A stretch of 64,000 nt of DNA, taken from Salinarimonas rosea DSM 21201 (GTDB taxonomy: Bacteria; Pseudomonadota; Alphaproteobacteria; Rhizobiales; Beijerinckiaceae). The stretch is from NCBI RefSeq assembly GCF_000429045.1, contig NZ_AUBC01000014.1, positions 1-64,000 of the forward strand, written 5' to 3'. Made by a program: the position numbers and the translations under genes. The notes under the pieces are model-generated. The model did not search any database and had not been told where the DNA came from. It was given only the letters and a program-made list of their open reading frames with translations. Below are positions 1 to 8,608 of this stretch, one piece after another (position 1 is the stretch's first letter; each line of letters starts with the position of its first letter).

Positions 1-327
1 TCCTGAAGCTCGTGTTGTCGCAAACCCAAGCTTCCGGGATCCCCGATCCCGTTCAAGTCCCCTCCGTCTCACTTCTGTCCGGCCCTACACAGGGGGGGCA
101 CGAGGGGGATCGCGAGAGGGATCGCGAGAGGGATCGCGGGGGATCGCGCCCGCCGTCCTCCGTGGCCCCCCGCCCGGAAGCCTCTCGCGTTACAATCGCT
201 TACCGAATGTGAAGGCCTGCCGTGGCAGCCTGCGCTTGACGGCGCGCCCGGCGCGGGTGTTCTGGACCACCCCGGTCGGTCCGCGCCGCCGCCCGACCGA
301 CCCCGGGGCACGACCGGAGCACGACTC
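1..327. other. Intergenic region upstream of glmM
   Basis: No convincing gene was found in this 327-base stretch. It holds a short tandem repeat at 107-150 and presumably the glmM promoter. The often-seen ftsH or folP neighbour of glmM is not visible here. The only open frame on the + strand (12-212) is low-complexity, made of Arg/Asp/Glu runs translated from the repeat, and is not credible as a gene. Confidence 0.6.
107..150. repeat. 12-bp tandem repeat, about 3.5 units
   Basis: The unit GGGATCGCGAGA occurs at 107-118 and again at 119-130. GGGATCGCG follows at 131-139, and a further partial copy, GGATCGCG, at 141-148. It lies about 180 bases upstream of the glmM start. The repeat is palindrome-poor and has no known function; it looks like a small microsatellite-like expansion. 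Confidence 0.8.
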
Positions 328-1668
328 TTGCGCAAGCATTTCGGAACCGACGGCATCCGCGGCCGCGCCAACCTCACGATCACGCCCGAGCTCGCCCTGC
401 GGGTCGGGCAGGCGGCCGGCCTCGCCTTCCGCCGCGGCGACCACCGCCACCGCGTCGTCATCGGCAAGGACACGCGGCTGTCCGGCTACATGATCGAGAA
501 CGCGCTCGTCGCCGGCTTCACGTCGGTGGGGATGGACACGCTGCTGCTCGGCCCGATGCCGACGCCGGCGGTGGCCATGCTCACGCGCTCCATGCGCGCG
601 GATCTCGGCGTGATGATCTCCGCCTCGCACAACCCGTTCGAGGACAACGGCATCAAGCTGTTCGGCCCGGACGGCTACAAGCTCTCCGACGGCGTCGAGC
701 GGGAGATCGAGGCGCTGATCGACGGCGACCTGACGCGCCGGCTCGCGCCCTCCGCGGGGCTCGGGCGCGCCAAGCGCGTCGAGGGCGTGCACGCCCGCTA
801 CATCGAGTTCGCCAAGCGCACGCTGCCGCGTCTCCTCGACCTCGAGGGCCTGCGCATCGTGCTCGATTGCGCCAACGGCGCCGCCTACCGCGTCGCGCCC
901 GAGGCGCTCTGGGAGCTGGGCGCCGAGGTCATCGCCATCGGCGTCGAGCCCAACGGCTTCAACATCAACCGCGACGTCGGCTCCACCGCGCCCGAGGCGC
1001 TCGTCGGCAAGGTGCGCGAGCTGCGCGCCGACGTCGGCATCGCGCTCGACGGCGACGCGGACCGGGTGATCGTCGTCGACGAGAAGGGCCGCGTCGTCGA
1101 CGGCGACCAGCTGATGGCGGCGATCGCGCGCAGCTGGCACGAGGACGGGCGCCTCGCGCGCCCCGGCATCGTCGCCACCGTCATGTCGAACCTCGGCCTC
1201 GAGCGTTACCTCGACAGCCTGGGGCTCGCCCTCGAGCGCACGTCGGTGGGCGATCGCTACGTGCTCGAGCGCATGCGCGAGGGCGGCTACAATCTCGGCG
1301 GCGAGCAGTCGGGCCACGTCATCCTCTCCGACTACGCGACGACGGGGGACGGCCTCATCGCCGCGCTGCAGCTGCTCGCGGTGGTCAAGCGCTCCGAGCG
1401 GCCGGTCTCCGAGGTCTGCCACTGCTTCGAGCCGCTGCCGCAGATCCTCAAGAACGTGCGCTACGCCGGCGGGCGCCCGCTGGAGGACGTCGCCGTCGCC
1501 TCCGCCATCGAGGCGGCGCGCTCGCGGCTCGGCGACGCCGGGCGCCTCGTGATCCGCCCGTCGGGCACGGAGCCGGTGATTCGCGTCATGGCCGAGGGCG
1601 ACGACCGCGCCCTCGTGCTCGAGGTGGTCGACGAGATCGCGCTCGCGGTGACCCGCGCGGCGGCCTGA
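328..1668 (+). CDS. glmM: Phosphoglucosamine mutase GlmM
   Basis: Interconverts glucosamine-6-phosphate and glucosamine-1-phosphate, feeding UDP-GlcNAc for peptidoglycan and LPS in the cytoplasm. The 446-residue protein begins with the GlmM signature [12 protein letters not shown], which fixes the start at an unusual TTG (328). The catalytic serine loop [11 protein letters not shown] lies near residues 98-108 (Ser about 100). The metal loop DGDADR is mid-protein, the sugar-binding GEQSGH follows, and the C-terminal phosphate-binding [12 protein letters not shown] is intact. Length is normal for the family. It stands alone on the + strand, followed by a TTAA-rich stretch and the barrel genes. 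Confidence 0.97.
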   Translation: MRKHFGTDGIRGRANLTITPELALRVGQAAGLAFRRGDHRHRVVIGKDTRLSGYMIENALVAGFTSVGMDTLLLGPMPTPAVAMLTRSMRADLGVMISASHNPFEDNGIKLFGPDGYKLSDGVEREIEALIDGDLTRRLAPSAGLGRAKRVEGVHARYIEFAKRTLPRLLDLEGLRIVLDCANGAAYRVAPEALWELGAEVIAIGVEPNGFNINRDVGSTAPEALVGKVRELRADVGIALDGDADRVIVVDEKGRVVDGDQLMAAIARSWHEDGRLARPGIVATVMSNLGLERYLDSLGLALERTSVGDRYVLERMREGGYNLGGEQSGHVILSDYATTGDGLIAALQLLAVVKRSERPVSEVCHCFEPLPQILKNVRYAGGRPLEDVAVASAIEAARSRLGDAGRLVIRPSGTEPVIRVMAEGDDRALVLEVVDEIALAVTRAAA

Positions 1669-1692
1669 CGCAGCTGGCGGCCGGTCACGGAG

Positions 1693-1728
1693 GCTTAACC
1701 CTAACGCTTAAGGTTAAGCTGTGCTTAA
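1693..1728. promoter_or_regulatory. Inverted repeat and candidate CtrA box before barrel gene 1
   Basis: GCTTAACC (1693-1700) and GGTTAAGC (1712-1719) form a perfect 8-bp inverted repeat with an 11-base spacer. Overlapping it, TTAAGCTGTGCTTAA (1714-1728) fits the TTAA-N7-TTAA form bound by the cell-cycle regulator CtrA of alphaproteobacteria. The box ends 75 bases before the ATG of the first outer-membrane gene, compatible with a promoter-proximal site. The inverted repeat could instead help end glmM transcription, though no T-run follows it. CtrA binding is inferred from the motif alone. Confidence 0.5.
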
Positions 1729-1803
1729 GGAAATTCTGCAATCGTCCCCTCCGTGAGAGCCGCGGGCGTTCGCCCGCCGCGACGAGAACGGGGACACCAC
1801 GCC

Positions 1804-2667
1804 ATGATTCGCCTCGAGCCGGCCCTCGTGGCCGCCCTCGCCGCCGTCGGCGGCGTCATCGCGACGAGCGCCAGCGCCGCCGACCTGCCGACCCTTCCGC
1901 CCGCACCCGTCCCCGTCGCCGTCGAGAGCTTCGCCGGCGGCTGGTACCTGCGCGGCGACATCGGCCTGTCGAGCCAGCGCTCCGACGACCCGAAGAACCC
2001 GCTGCTCGACGCGGCCCAGCCCGCGGCGGCGGTCGAGACGCTGCAGTCCGACTTCTCCTCGGCCGGGTTCGTGGGCGCCGGCGTCGGCTATCGCTTCAAT
2101 TCCTGGTTCCGCGCCGACGTCACCGGCGAGTACCGCGGTCGCGCGAACTATCGCGGGCTCGACCGCGTGCGCTGGATCGGCGCCAACGGCTTCAACCAGA
2201 CGAACGAGCTCTACTTCGACAAGTCCGAGTGGGTCGGCCTCGTCAACGGCTACCTCGATCTCGGCAGCTGGTACGGCATCACGCCCTTCGTCGGCGCCGG
2301 CATCGGCTTCGCCCACGTGACGATCGACAACTTCCGCGACATCGGCACGATCTTCCCGAGCAACGTCTCCGGCTTCAGCAACAGCGTCGTCTACGCCGAC
2401 AAGGAGTCGCGGACGAACTTCGCCTGGGCGCTCTACGCCGGCCTGGGCTACGAGGTCTCGCCGAACCTCTCGCTCGAGCTCGGCTACCGCTATCTCGCCA
2501 TGGGCGACGGCGGCACCGGCGAGACCTATCGCTTCGACGGCGTCAGCACCGTGCGCGACGAGTGGGAGATCGACGCCATCCGCTCGCACGACCTGAAGCT
2601 CGGCATGCGCTGGAACCTGCAGGCCCCGGCGCGGGTGCACCCCGCCCCGCTCAGCCGCAGCTTCTGA
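1804..2667 (+). CDS. Outer-membrane beta-barrel protein 1 (Omp25/RopB-like)
   Basis: Predicted 287-residue outer-membrane protein. It has a cleavable signal peptide (hydrophobic core about residues 6-22, cleavage after SASA), a proline-rich linker, then a barrel opening with GGWYLRGDIGLS. Alternating aromatic strands follow (GYRFNSWFRADVTGEYR; ELGYRYLAMG), and the protein ends with a terminal Phe (SRSF), the usual BamA recognition end. The ATG at 1804 is preferred over an upstream in-frame GTG at 1753 because it gives a clean signal peptide. It is the first of three barrel genes in a row and resembles the second in motif order. Family members stabilise the envelope in rhizobia and brucellae; this one's specific role is unknown. 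Confidence 0.85.
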   Translation: MIRLEPALVAALAAVGGVIATSASAADLPTLPPAPVPVAVESFAGGWYLRGDIGLSSQRSDDPKNPLLDAAQPAAAVETLQSDFSSAGFVGAGVGYRFNSWFRADVTGEYRGRANYRGLDRVRWIGANGFNQTNELYFDKSEWVGLVNGYLDLGSWYGITPFVGAGIGFAHVTIDNFRDIGTIFPSNVSGFSNSVVYADKESRTNFAWALYAGLGYEVSPNLSLELGYRYLAMGDGGTGETYRFDGVSTVRDEWEIDAIRSHDLKLGMRWNLQAPARVHPAPLSRSF

Positions 2668-2686
2668 TCCAGAGGGAGGTCCGCCC

Positions 2687-3544
2687 ATGTCCGGCCGGCT
2701 CACGTCCGCGTCTTCGCTCCTCCGCCGAGGCCACGTCGCGGTCGCCGTTCTCGCGGGTGCGGTGGCCGTCGCGGTGCTCGCGCCGGCCCACGCCGCGGAC
2801 ATCGCAGACGCGGGCATGGGGGACCTGCCGCCTCTTCCGGAGATCGCGCCGGCGCCCGCGGCGCCGGTCGGCTCCGGCTGGTACCTGCGCGGCGACATCC
2901 TCCACGCCACGATCCGGGACCCGGACGTCACCGCCGGGACCGGGGGCGTCGCGGCCTTCCCGGGCGCGACGGTCGACGGCGGCGTCGGCTTCGGGCTCGG
3001 GGCGGGCTACAAGCTGAACTCCTGGCTGCGCTTCGACGTCACCGCGGATCACCGCGACGGGCTCGACGCCGAGATTTTCTCGGGCACGCCGGTCGCCGGG
3101 GCGCGCGGGACCTCGAGCTTCTCCTCGACGACGCTGCTGGCGAACGCCTATCTCGACCTCGGCACCTGGCATGGCTTCACGCCCTATGTCGGCGCGGGCG
3201 TCGGCTACGCCTGGAACACCCTCGACGGGCTCGCCGTCTCCGGCTGCCCCGCGCCCTGCACCGCCGGCGGCGTGCCCCTCGCGGGGCTCGAGCGGGCGCA
3301 CGAGACCACCGGGAGCTTCGCCTACGCGCTCACCGCCGGCGTCTCGGTCGACGCGGGGCGCAGCCTGAGCGTCGACCTGAACTACCGCTACGTTCGTCTC
3401 GGCGAGGCGGCGACGGGCGTCGTCGCCGGCACGCGGATCGAGGCCGACGCGCTCTCCGCGCACGAGGCCCGCATCGGCCTGCGCTGGAGCTTCGCGGAGC
3501 CCGCGCCGGCGGCCTTCGCGGACCCGATCTCGCGCTCGTTCTGA
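2687..3544 (+). CDS. Outer-membrane beta-barrel protein 2 (paralogue of barrel 1)
   Basis: 285 residues with an N-terminal signal segment (hydrophobic about residues 16-35, cleavage near AHA). A Pro/Ala linker and the same barrel opening as its neighbour follow (GSGWYLRGDI). Shared features include KLNSWLRFDVTADHR, AYLDLGTWHGFTPYVGAGVGYAW and the end SRSF, so the two genes look like a tandem duplication that has diverged. It starts 19 bases after the previous stop with a strong AGGGAGGT ribosome site at about 2672-2679, indicating co-transcription. A Cys pair in the loop region (SGCPAPCTAGG) may form a surface-loop disulfide. Substrate or partner unknown. Confidence 0.85.
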   Translation: MSGRLTSASSLLRRGHVAVAVLAGAVAVAVLAPAHAADIADAGMGDLPPLPEIAPAPAAPVGSGWYLRGDILHATIRDPDVTAGTGGVAAFPGATVDGGVGFGLGAGYKLNSWLRFDVTADHRDGLDAEIFSGTPVAGARGTSSFSSTTLLANAYLDLGTWHGFTPYVGAGVGYAWNTLDGLAVSGCPAPCTAGGVPLAGLERAHETTGSFAYALTAGVSVDAGRSLSVDLNYRYVRLGEAATGVVAGTRIEADALSAHEARIGLRWSFAEPAPAAFADPISRSF

Positions 3545-3637
3545 GAGGCGATCGGCAACCAAGCGTTAACGTTACCGGAAGACTATCGTCGTCGAGAGAT
3601 ACACTCGCCACAGGGCTTCCGAAGGGGAATCCTCGCC

Positions 3638-4456
3638 ATGCGTACGTCCATCGCGGTCGCCTTCGCCGCCGCCGTCACCATGCTCCCGGGCGTCGCCGGC
3701 GCCGTCGACCTCGGCCCCCTGCGTGGCTCGCAGGGCTTCGGCGTCACGCCGGTGACCACGTGGCAGGGCGGCTATTTCGGCCTCACCGCCGGGTACGGGC
3801 AGATGAACACCGACGCGACGGGCGTCTTCGCGGAGCCGATCGCACGGCACCTGCGCGGCACCGTGATGGAGAACGAGATGCGGGTCTCGAACTTCATCCA
3901 GCCGGTGGTGGGCGACTCGAAGGAGGCGGTGTACGGAGCCTTCGCAGGATACAATTTCCAGTTCTCGGAAGCCGTTCTCGGCATCGAGCTGGACTTCGCG
4001 CGCGGCAAGCAGCGGGTCTCCGGCAGCGACACGCTCGGGCGCTCGCAGCAGCTGAGCAACGGCTTCCTCGGGACGGCCGTCGCGAGCGGCACCTTCGACC
4101 TCGAGCTCGACAACGTGTTCACCGTCCGCGCTCGCGCCGGCTATACCATCGGCGACTTCCTGCCGTTCATCACCGGCGGCGTGGCGCTCGCCCAGTACGA
4201 GCGGACCCGTCGCACCGATCTCGCCTATTCCGAGACGAACCATCCGACGCTGCCCAGCCGCGGGCCGTTCTTCTGGAACGAGACCGCGCCGAGCAGCGGC
4301 ACCGCGATCGGCCTCGCCGGCGGTGCCGGCGTCGACGTCGCGCTGACCGAGAACATCTTCCTGCGCGGCGAGTGGCAGTACGCCTTCTTCCCCGACGTGG
4401 GCGGGGCCGAGGTCTCGCTGAACACGCTGCGCGGCGCCGCCGGCGTGAAGTTCTGA
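3638..4456 (+). CDS. Outer-membrane beta-barrel protein 3
   Basis: 272-residue porin-family/Omp25-like protein. The signal peptide spans about residues 1-22 (MRTSIAVAFAAAVTMLPGVAGA). The barrel opens with WQGGYFGLTAGYGQMN, then GAFAGYNFQFSEAVLGIELDFARG, VRARAGYTIGDFLPFITGGVALAQ and a C-terminal strand LRGAAGVKF ending in Phe. It is more distant from barrels 1 and 2 and closer to the Bartonella/Brucella Omp31-type layout. The 93-base gap before it contains GTTAAC (3565-3570), only a half-match to a CtrA-like box, and a GAAGGGGAA ribosome site. It may have its own promoter. It converges on the GMC gene with a 12-base gap. Confidence 0.85.
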   Translation: MRTSIAVAFAAAVTMLPGVAGAVDLGPLRGSQGFGVTPVTTWQGGYFGLTAGYGQMNTDATGVFAEPIARHLRGTVMENEMRVSNFIQPVVGDSKEAVYGAFAGYNFQFSEAVLGIELDFARGKQRVSGSDTLGRSQQLSNGFLGTAVASGTFDLELDNVFTVRARAGYTIGDFLPFITGGVALAQYERTRRTDLAYSETNHPTLPSRGPFFWNETAPSSGTAIGLAGGAGVDVALTENIFLRGEWQYAFFPDVGGAEVSLNTLRGAAGVKF

Positions 4457-4468
4457 CGCCCCACGGCC

Positions 4469-6079
4469 TCAGCCGCGGCGCGCCTCGAGGATCATCGCGC
4501 TCGCCTTCTCGGCGATCATGATGGTGGGCGAGTTTGTGTTGCCCGACGTGATCCGCGGCATGGCGGAGGCGTCGACCACGCGCAGCCCCTCGACGCCGTG
4601 CACCTTCAGCCGCGCGTCGAGCACGGCGGCCGGATCCGACGCCAGCCCCATCTTCGCCGTGCCGACGGGATGGAAGATCGTCGTGCCGATCTCGCCCGCC
4701 GCCGTCGCCAGCGCCTCCTCCCCGTCGATCTCCGGCCCGGGGCGGTATTCCTGCGGCCGGAAGCGCGCCAGCGGCGGCTGCGCGACGATGCGCCTCGCGA
4801 GCCGGATCGAATCGGCCGCGACCCTCCGATCCTCGTCGGTGTCGAGGTAGTTCGGCTGGATCGCAGGAGGGGCGTGCGGGTCCGGGCTCGCGGCGTGGAC
4901 CGAGCCGCGGCTCGTCGGGCGCAGGTTGCACACGCTCGCCGTGAAGGCCGGGAAGGGATGGAGCCCGTCGCCGAACTTGTCGAGCGACAGGGGCTGGAAG
5001 TGGAATTGCAGGTTGGGCGTCTCGTAGTCCGGCGCCGACCGGGCGAAGGCGCCGAGCTGCGAGGGCGCCATGGTCAGCGGCCCGCGCCGGAAGAGCGCGT
5101 ACTCGATCCCCATCCAGGCGCGCCGCCAGAGCTCGCGATAGTCCGCGTTGAGCGTCCGCACCCCCTCCACCTTGAAGATCGGCCGCAGCTGGAGATGGTC
5201 CTGCAGGTTCTCGCCGACACCCGGGAGGTGGCGGCGCGTCTCGATGCCGAGCGCCTGGAGCCGCGCCCCGTCGCCGATGCCCGAGAGCTCCAGGATCTGC
5301 GGGGACTTCACGGCCCCGGCGCAGAGCACCACCTCTCCGGAGGCGCGCGCCCGGAGCGTCTCGCCGCCGCGGGAGAGCACGACGCCGGTGGCACGCCCGT
5401 CCTCGATCGTCACGCGCTCGACCGTGACCCCCGTCTCGAGCCGCAGGTTCGGCCGCGAGAGGGCGGGCTTCAGGAAGCCACGGGCGGTCGACCAGCGCCG
5501 CCCGCCCTTCTGGTTCACCTGGAAGTAGCCCACCCCGGAATTGTCGCCGCGGTTGAAGTCCTCGGTCGCCGGGATGCCGGCGGCGACGCAGGCGTCGATG
5601 ACGGCGTCGAGCAGCGCCCAGCGCATCCGCGGATAGTCGACGCGCCACTCGCCGCCCGCCCCGTGATGATCGTCGGGCTTCGCGTGGTCCTGGTGCTGGC
5701 GGAAGATCGGCCGCACGTCCTCCCAGCCCCAGCCGTCGAGGCCGAGCTGGCGCCAGCCGTCGTAGTCCTGCGCCTGGCCGCGCATGTAGATCATCGCGTT
5801 GATGGCGGACGAGCCGCCGATCACCTTGCCGCGGGGATAGGCGAGGCTGCGCCCGTTCAGCCCGGGCACCGGCTCGGTCTTCAGCATCCAGTCGGCGCGC
5901 GGGTTGCCGATGGCGAAGAGGTAGCCCACGGGGATGTGGAACCAGATCCAGTCGTCCTTGCCCCCGGCCTCCAGCAGCAGGACGCGCACCGACGGGTCGC
6001 GCGAGAGCCGGTTGGCGACGACGCAGCCGGCCGAGCCGGCGCCGACGACGACGTAGTCGTATGTCCCGAGATCCTGCAC
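4469..6079 (-). CDS. GMC-family FAD oxidoreductase (choline/alcohol dehydrogenase type)
   Basis: 536-residue flavoenzyme of the glucose-methanol-choline family. The FAD-binding Rossmann motif is at residues 8-30 (VVVGAGSAGCVVANRLS, then LLLEAGG). The GMC signature YPRGKVIGGSSAINAMIYMRG lies near 80-100, and the second signature GAVKSPQILELSGIG about 255-269. The C-terminal active-site His is in FHPVGTAKMG, with SGNTNSPTIMIAEKA after it. Length fits the family. The start is a GTG at 6079, where the Rossmann motif begins promptly; no upstream in-frame ATG is better. Members oxidise alcohols or choline. No betB or betI lies beside it, so a choline role is not supported by context and the substrate is unknown. 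Confidence 0.88.
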   Translation of the reverse strand: MQDLGTYDYVVVGAGSAGCVVANRLSRDPSVRVLLLEAGGKDDWIWFHIPVGYLFAIGNPRADWMLKTEPVPGLNGRSLAYPRGKVIGGSSAINAMIYMRGQAQDYDGWRQLGLDGWGWEDVRPIFRQHQDHAKPDDHHGAGGEWRVDYPRMRWALLDAVIDACVAAGIPATEDFNRGDNSGVGYFQVNQKGGRRWSTARGFLKPALSRPNLRLETGVTVERVTIEDGRATGVVLSRGGETLRARASGEVVLCAGAVKSPQILELSGIGDGARLQALGIETRRHLPGVGENLQDHLQLRPIFKVEGVRTLNADYRELWRRAWMGIEYALFRRGPLTMAPSQLGAFARSAPDYETPNLQFHFQPLSLDKFGDGLHPFPAFTASVCNLRPTSRGSVHAASPDPHAPPAIQPNYLDTDEDRRVAADSIRLARRIVAQPPLARFRPQEYRPGPEIDGEEALATAAGEIGTTIFHPVGTAKMGLASDPAAVLDARLKVHGVEGLRVVDASAMPRITSGNTNSPTIMIAEKASAMILEARRG

Positions 6080-6271
6080 GGCCCCACTCTCGTCCGATGG
6101 TCACGTTCGCGACGGGACCGTAGCGTGCGGGCGCGCCCGTGACGATGCGCATGTGCGCAAGCGCCGCTCGGGTGCCAGGCGGTGGTGGCGGCGGGGTGAC
6201 CACCCGGAGACGTGCGGACGGCGCGCCGTGCCGCGGACGAAGCGCCACGCGGGTGGCGCGCGACATCCATA

Positions 6272-6417
6272 TCGTGGTCTGGCCGATATATGGCCAGCGC
6301 GGGAACGCCTTGTTATAGGCTGGACGACATATGGCCTCGCCGAGCCCGCTTTATTATAGGCTGAGCGACATATGGCGGCTGCAGCCACGCCATGTTAAAG
6401 GCTGAGCGACATATGCG
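6272..6417 (+). repeat. Four operator-like repeats with a 41-bp period upstream of the Fic gene
   Basis: A 23-base core recurs at exact 41-base spacing: 6272-6294 (degenerate, about 16 of 23 matches), 6313-6335, 6354-6376 and 6395-6417. The best copy begins TTATAGGCTGAGCGACATAT. The 18 bases between cores are not conserved. The array sits 91-236 bases before the Fic start, in a stretch visibly richer in A/T than its surroundings. A 41-bp period is close to four helical turns, so repeats would lie on one face of the DNA. The Fic protein ends in a helix-turn-helix-like domain, so an autoregulatory operator array is the simplest reading; this is inference. Confidence 0.7.
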
Positions 6418-6507
6418 CCGCAGCGAGCCACCCAGGACGACCACCTCCGAGGTTTACGTCGCGGTGCTGCCCACTGCGCGCACAGGCCGTCTTGAAGAGA
6501 GAGTCAC

Positions 6508-7701
6508 ATGGTGTTGGCGGCACAGCGATCCGGCAGGTACGTGCGGCAGCCCACGGGCTACTCCGCGTTCGTTCCGAGCCCGCTGCCTCCGAAGCCGAGC
6601 CTTGAGATCGACGACGAGATGCAGACCCTGCTGTCCTCGGCAGACCGTGCTCTCGGACGGCTCGACGGCTCGATTCAGACGCTGCCGAACCCCGACCTCT
6701 TCGTTTTCATGTACGTGCGTAAGGAGGCCGTTCTCTCGAGCCAGATCGAGGGCACGCAATCGTCGCTCAACGATCTGCTCGAGGTCGAGGCGAGCGTCCT
6801 CGACCCCGAACATCCTCAGGACGTCGGCGAGGTGCTGAACTACGTCGGTGCCATGAACCATGGCCTCGCCCGGCTCTCCGAACTGCCCCTGAGCATCCGG
6901 CTCATTCGAGAGATTCACGAGAAGCTGCTCGGAGGTGTTCGGGGCCAGGAGAAGAATCCCGGCGAGCTGCGGCGCTCTCAGAACTGGATAGGGCCGTCCG
7001 GCTGCACGCTGCGCGACGCCACCTTCGTGCCGCCCCCGCCATCCGCCGTCATGGAGACGCTCGGCGACCTCGAGCGATTCATGCACGCCCGCGACAGCGT
7101 GCCGATCTTGATAAAGATCGGATTGGTTCATGCTCAGTTCGAGACCATCCACCCCTTCCTCGACGGAAACGGGCGTGTCGGACGCCTCCTGATCACCTTC
7201 CTGCTCTGCCAGGAGGGTGTCCTCACCCAGCCGGTCCTCTACCTCTCGCACTATTTCAAGCGGTACAGGATGGAGTACTACGACCGGCTTCAGAGGACAC
7301 GCGACCTCGGTGACTGGGAGAGCTGGATCAAGTTCTTCCTGCAAGGAGTTGCCGAAGTCAGCGAGGAAGCGACGCGAACGGCGCGGGCGATCGTCGACCT
7401 CCGGGAGAAGCACCGGCTGCTGGTGACGCGCGAGATGGGGCGTGCGGCGGCGAACGGGCTGATCGTGCTGGAGCGCCTCTTCCAGCGGCCGATCATGACC
7501 GTCAATGAGATGAGCGTCACTCTCGGCGTGTCGTATGCCGCGGCCAACCAGGTCGTGCAGCGTCTTGCAGAGGCTGGAATATTGGAGGAGATCACCGGCC
7601 AACGACGAAATCGCGTGTATCGCTATACGCCGTATGTCGATCTGTTCAGCGACCGCGGCATCGATGTGCAGAGCGATCCGGACGCCACGACGCTCTCGTA
7701 G
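6508..7701 (+). CDS. Fic-domain protein with N-terminal inhibitory motif and C-terminal winged helix
   Basis: 397-residue Fic protein, probably an AMP transferase (or other nucleotidyl transferase) that modifies protein hydroxyl groups. The N-terminal Fic_N-like region carries the inhibitory motif SSQIEGT (residues 77-83, Glu81). This is the class II arrangement in which the Glu blocks ATP until relieved. The catalytic loop HPFLDGNGRVGR starts at His215 and is intact. Residues about 325-385 (MTVNEMSVTLGVSYAAANQVV, LAEAGILEE, RNRVYRY) look like a winged helix-turn-helix. The ATG at 6508 has a purine-rich GAAGAGAGAG site. No antitoxin partner gene is adjacent, as expected for self-inhibited class II proteins. 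Codon use is less GC-extreme than its neighbours and the repeat array sits in front, suggesting acquisition. Target unknown. Confidence 0.93.
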   Translation: MVLAAQRSGRYVRQPTGYSAFVPSPLPPKPSLEIDDEMQTLLSSADRALGRLDGSIQTLPNPDLFVFMYVRKEAVLSSQIEGTQSSLNDLLEVEASVLDPEHPQDVGEVLNYVGAMNHGLARLSELPLSIRLIREIHEKLLGGVRGQEKNPGELRRSQNWIGPSGCTLRDATFVPPPPSAVMETLGDLERFMHARDSVPILIKIGLVHAQFETIHPFLDGNGRVGRLLITFLLCQEGVLTQPVLYLSHYFKRYRMEYYDRLQRTRDLGDWESWIKFFLQGVAEVSEEATRTARAIVDLREKHRLLVTREMGRAAANGLIVLERLFQRPIMTVNEMSVTLGVSYAAANQVVQRLAEAGILEEITGQRRNRVYRYTPYVDLFSDRGIDVQSDPDATTLS

Positions 7702-7795
7702 GGAGTTGCGCGCGGGCGGCTTGGCGTAGCGCGCCCGGTTCACCTCCACCGCGTCCGGCGCTGCGCCGGGTTCTTCACATGCGAGTCTACGCCGC

Positions 7796-8287
7796 TCACG
7801 CGCGGCGGTGTGCGTCCTTGCGCCGCAGGCGGACCACGACGTCCACGCGTGCGACCTCGAAGCCTTCCGGCGGCTCGGGCAGGTCCATAACGGTCACGCC
7901 CTCGGCCGGGACGTCCATCAGCTCCTCCTCGCCCTCGACGAAGAAATGGTGGTGCTCGGTCGGGTTCGTGTCGAAGTAGGCCTTCGATCCGTCCACCGCG
8001 AGCTGGCGCAGCAGGCCCGCCTCGGTGAACTGGTGGAGCGTGTTGTAGACGGTGGCGAGGGACACGGGGACGCGCGCGCGCATCGCCTCGTCGTAGAGCA
8101 TCTCCGCCGTGATGTGCCGGTCGCCCTTGCCGAACAAGAGCCAGCCGAGGGAAACCCGCTGGCGCGTCGGCCTCAGGCCGACCCGGCGCAGCTTGTCGCG
8201 CAGGTTCGAGAGCGGGCAGCCGGGGCGCCCGGCCTGCGCACCGGCGAAGGGGGCGGCAGGGGACGCGGAAGGAGCGCTGTGATCCAT
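7796..8287 (-). CDS. irr: Fur-family iron response regulator Irr
   Basis: 163-residue haem-responsive Fur-family repressor/activator that controls haem synthesis, iron uptake and iron storage genes in Rhizobiales. The winged helix contains the near-invariant Irr stretches [19 protein letters not shown] and [21 protein letters not shown]. The HHH cluster (residues 112-114) is the second haem/metal site. A Cys-Pro haem regulatory motif is present at residues 24-25 (GCP). The ATG at 8287 gives a normal length; longer in-frame extensions are low-complexity. It is divergent from fabA, an arrangement seen repeatedly in this order. Confidence 0.95.
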   Translation of the reverse strand: MDHSAPSASPAAPFAGAQAGRPGCPLSNLRDKLRRVGLRPTRQRVSLGWLLFGKGDRHITAEMLYDEAMRARVPVSLATVYNTLHQFTEAGLLRQLAVDGSKAYFDTNPTEHHHFFVEGEEELMDVPAEGVTVMDLPEPPEGFEVARVDVVVRLRRKDAHRRA

Positions 8288-8608
8288 GGCGGAGTCGTGA
8301 CGCCTCGTTCGGGTGAGCGGCAGGAACGCCCGCGCGGGGCGCTCGTTCTCTCCTTTGTAGGGTTTGCGCACCGCGCCCGCAACCCGGTGAAGCACGGAAG
8401 CGCCGCGCCGGGACGAAGGGACGCGCCCGCCCGCCCGGGCCGATCGGAGGTGGCGCGCCCGCGCGCCCGAGACCGGCTCGCTCGGCGTGCGGGACCGATC
8501 CGCGCTTTCGCGCGGCTCGCAACGTGTGTTACCAGAGCCCTCCCGAGCCGCGGGGCCCCCCGCGGCGAGGACGGGATTCGTGAGACCAGAAGAGGACCGG
8601 CCGCACGC
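8288..8608. other. irr-fabA divergent intergenic region
   Basis: This 321-base divergent spacer must hold promoters for irr (leftward) and fabA (rightward). A perfect 8-bp inverted repeat, CCGCGGGG (8548-8555) and CCCCGCGG (8558-8565), lies about 45-60 bases before the fabA ATG and could be an operator or leader hairpin. I see no clear ICE-box for Irr or RirA and no RNA gene. Open frames crossing it are Arg/Gly-rich shadows. Confidence 0.5.

Noticed and set aside
12-212. Small frame with [11 protein letters not shown] repeats before glmM
   Set aside because: It is created by translating the 12-bp repeat; no ribosome site or family.
190-1422. 410-codon open frame antisense to glmM
   Set aside because: Low-complexity Arg/Ala/Glu/Val composition typical of shadow frames in GC-rich DNA; glmM is unmistakable on the other strand.
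4469-6079. Calling the GMC enzyme choline dehydrogenase BetA
   Set aside because: The fold and motifs fit the whole GMC family; no betB, betI or choline transporter is adjacent, so the specific substrate is not supported.
6392-6838. 148-codon frame starting within the Fic repeat array
   Set aside because: It starts inside an operator-like repeat, is Arg/Cys/Ser-rich and overlaps the Fic gene in another frame.
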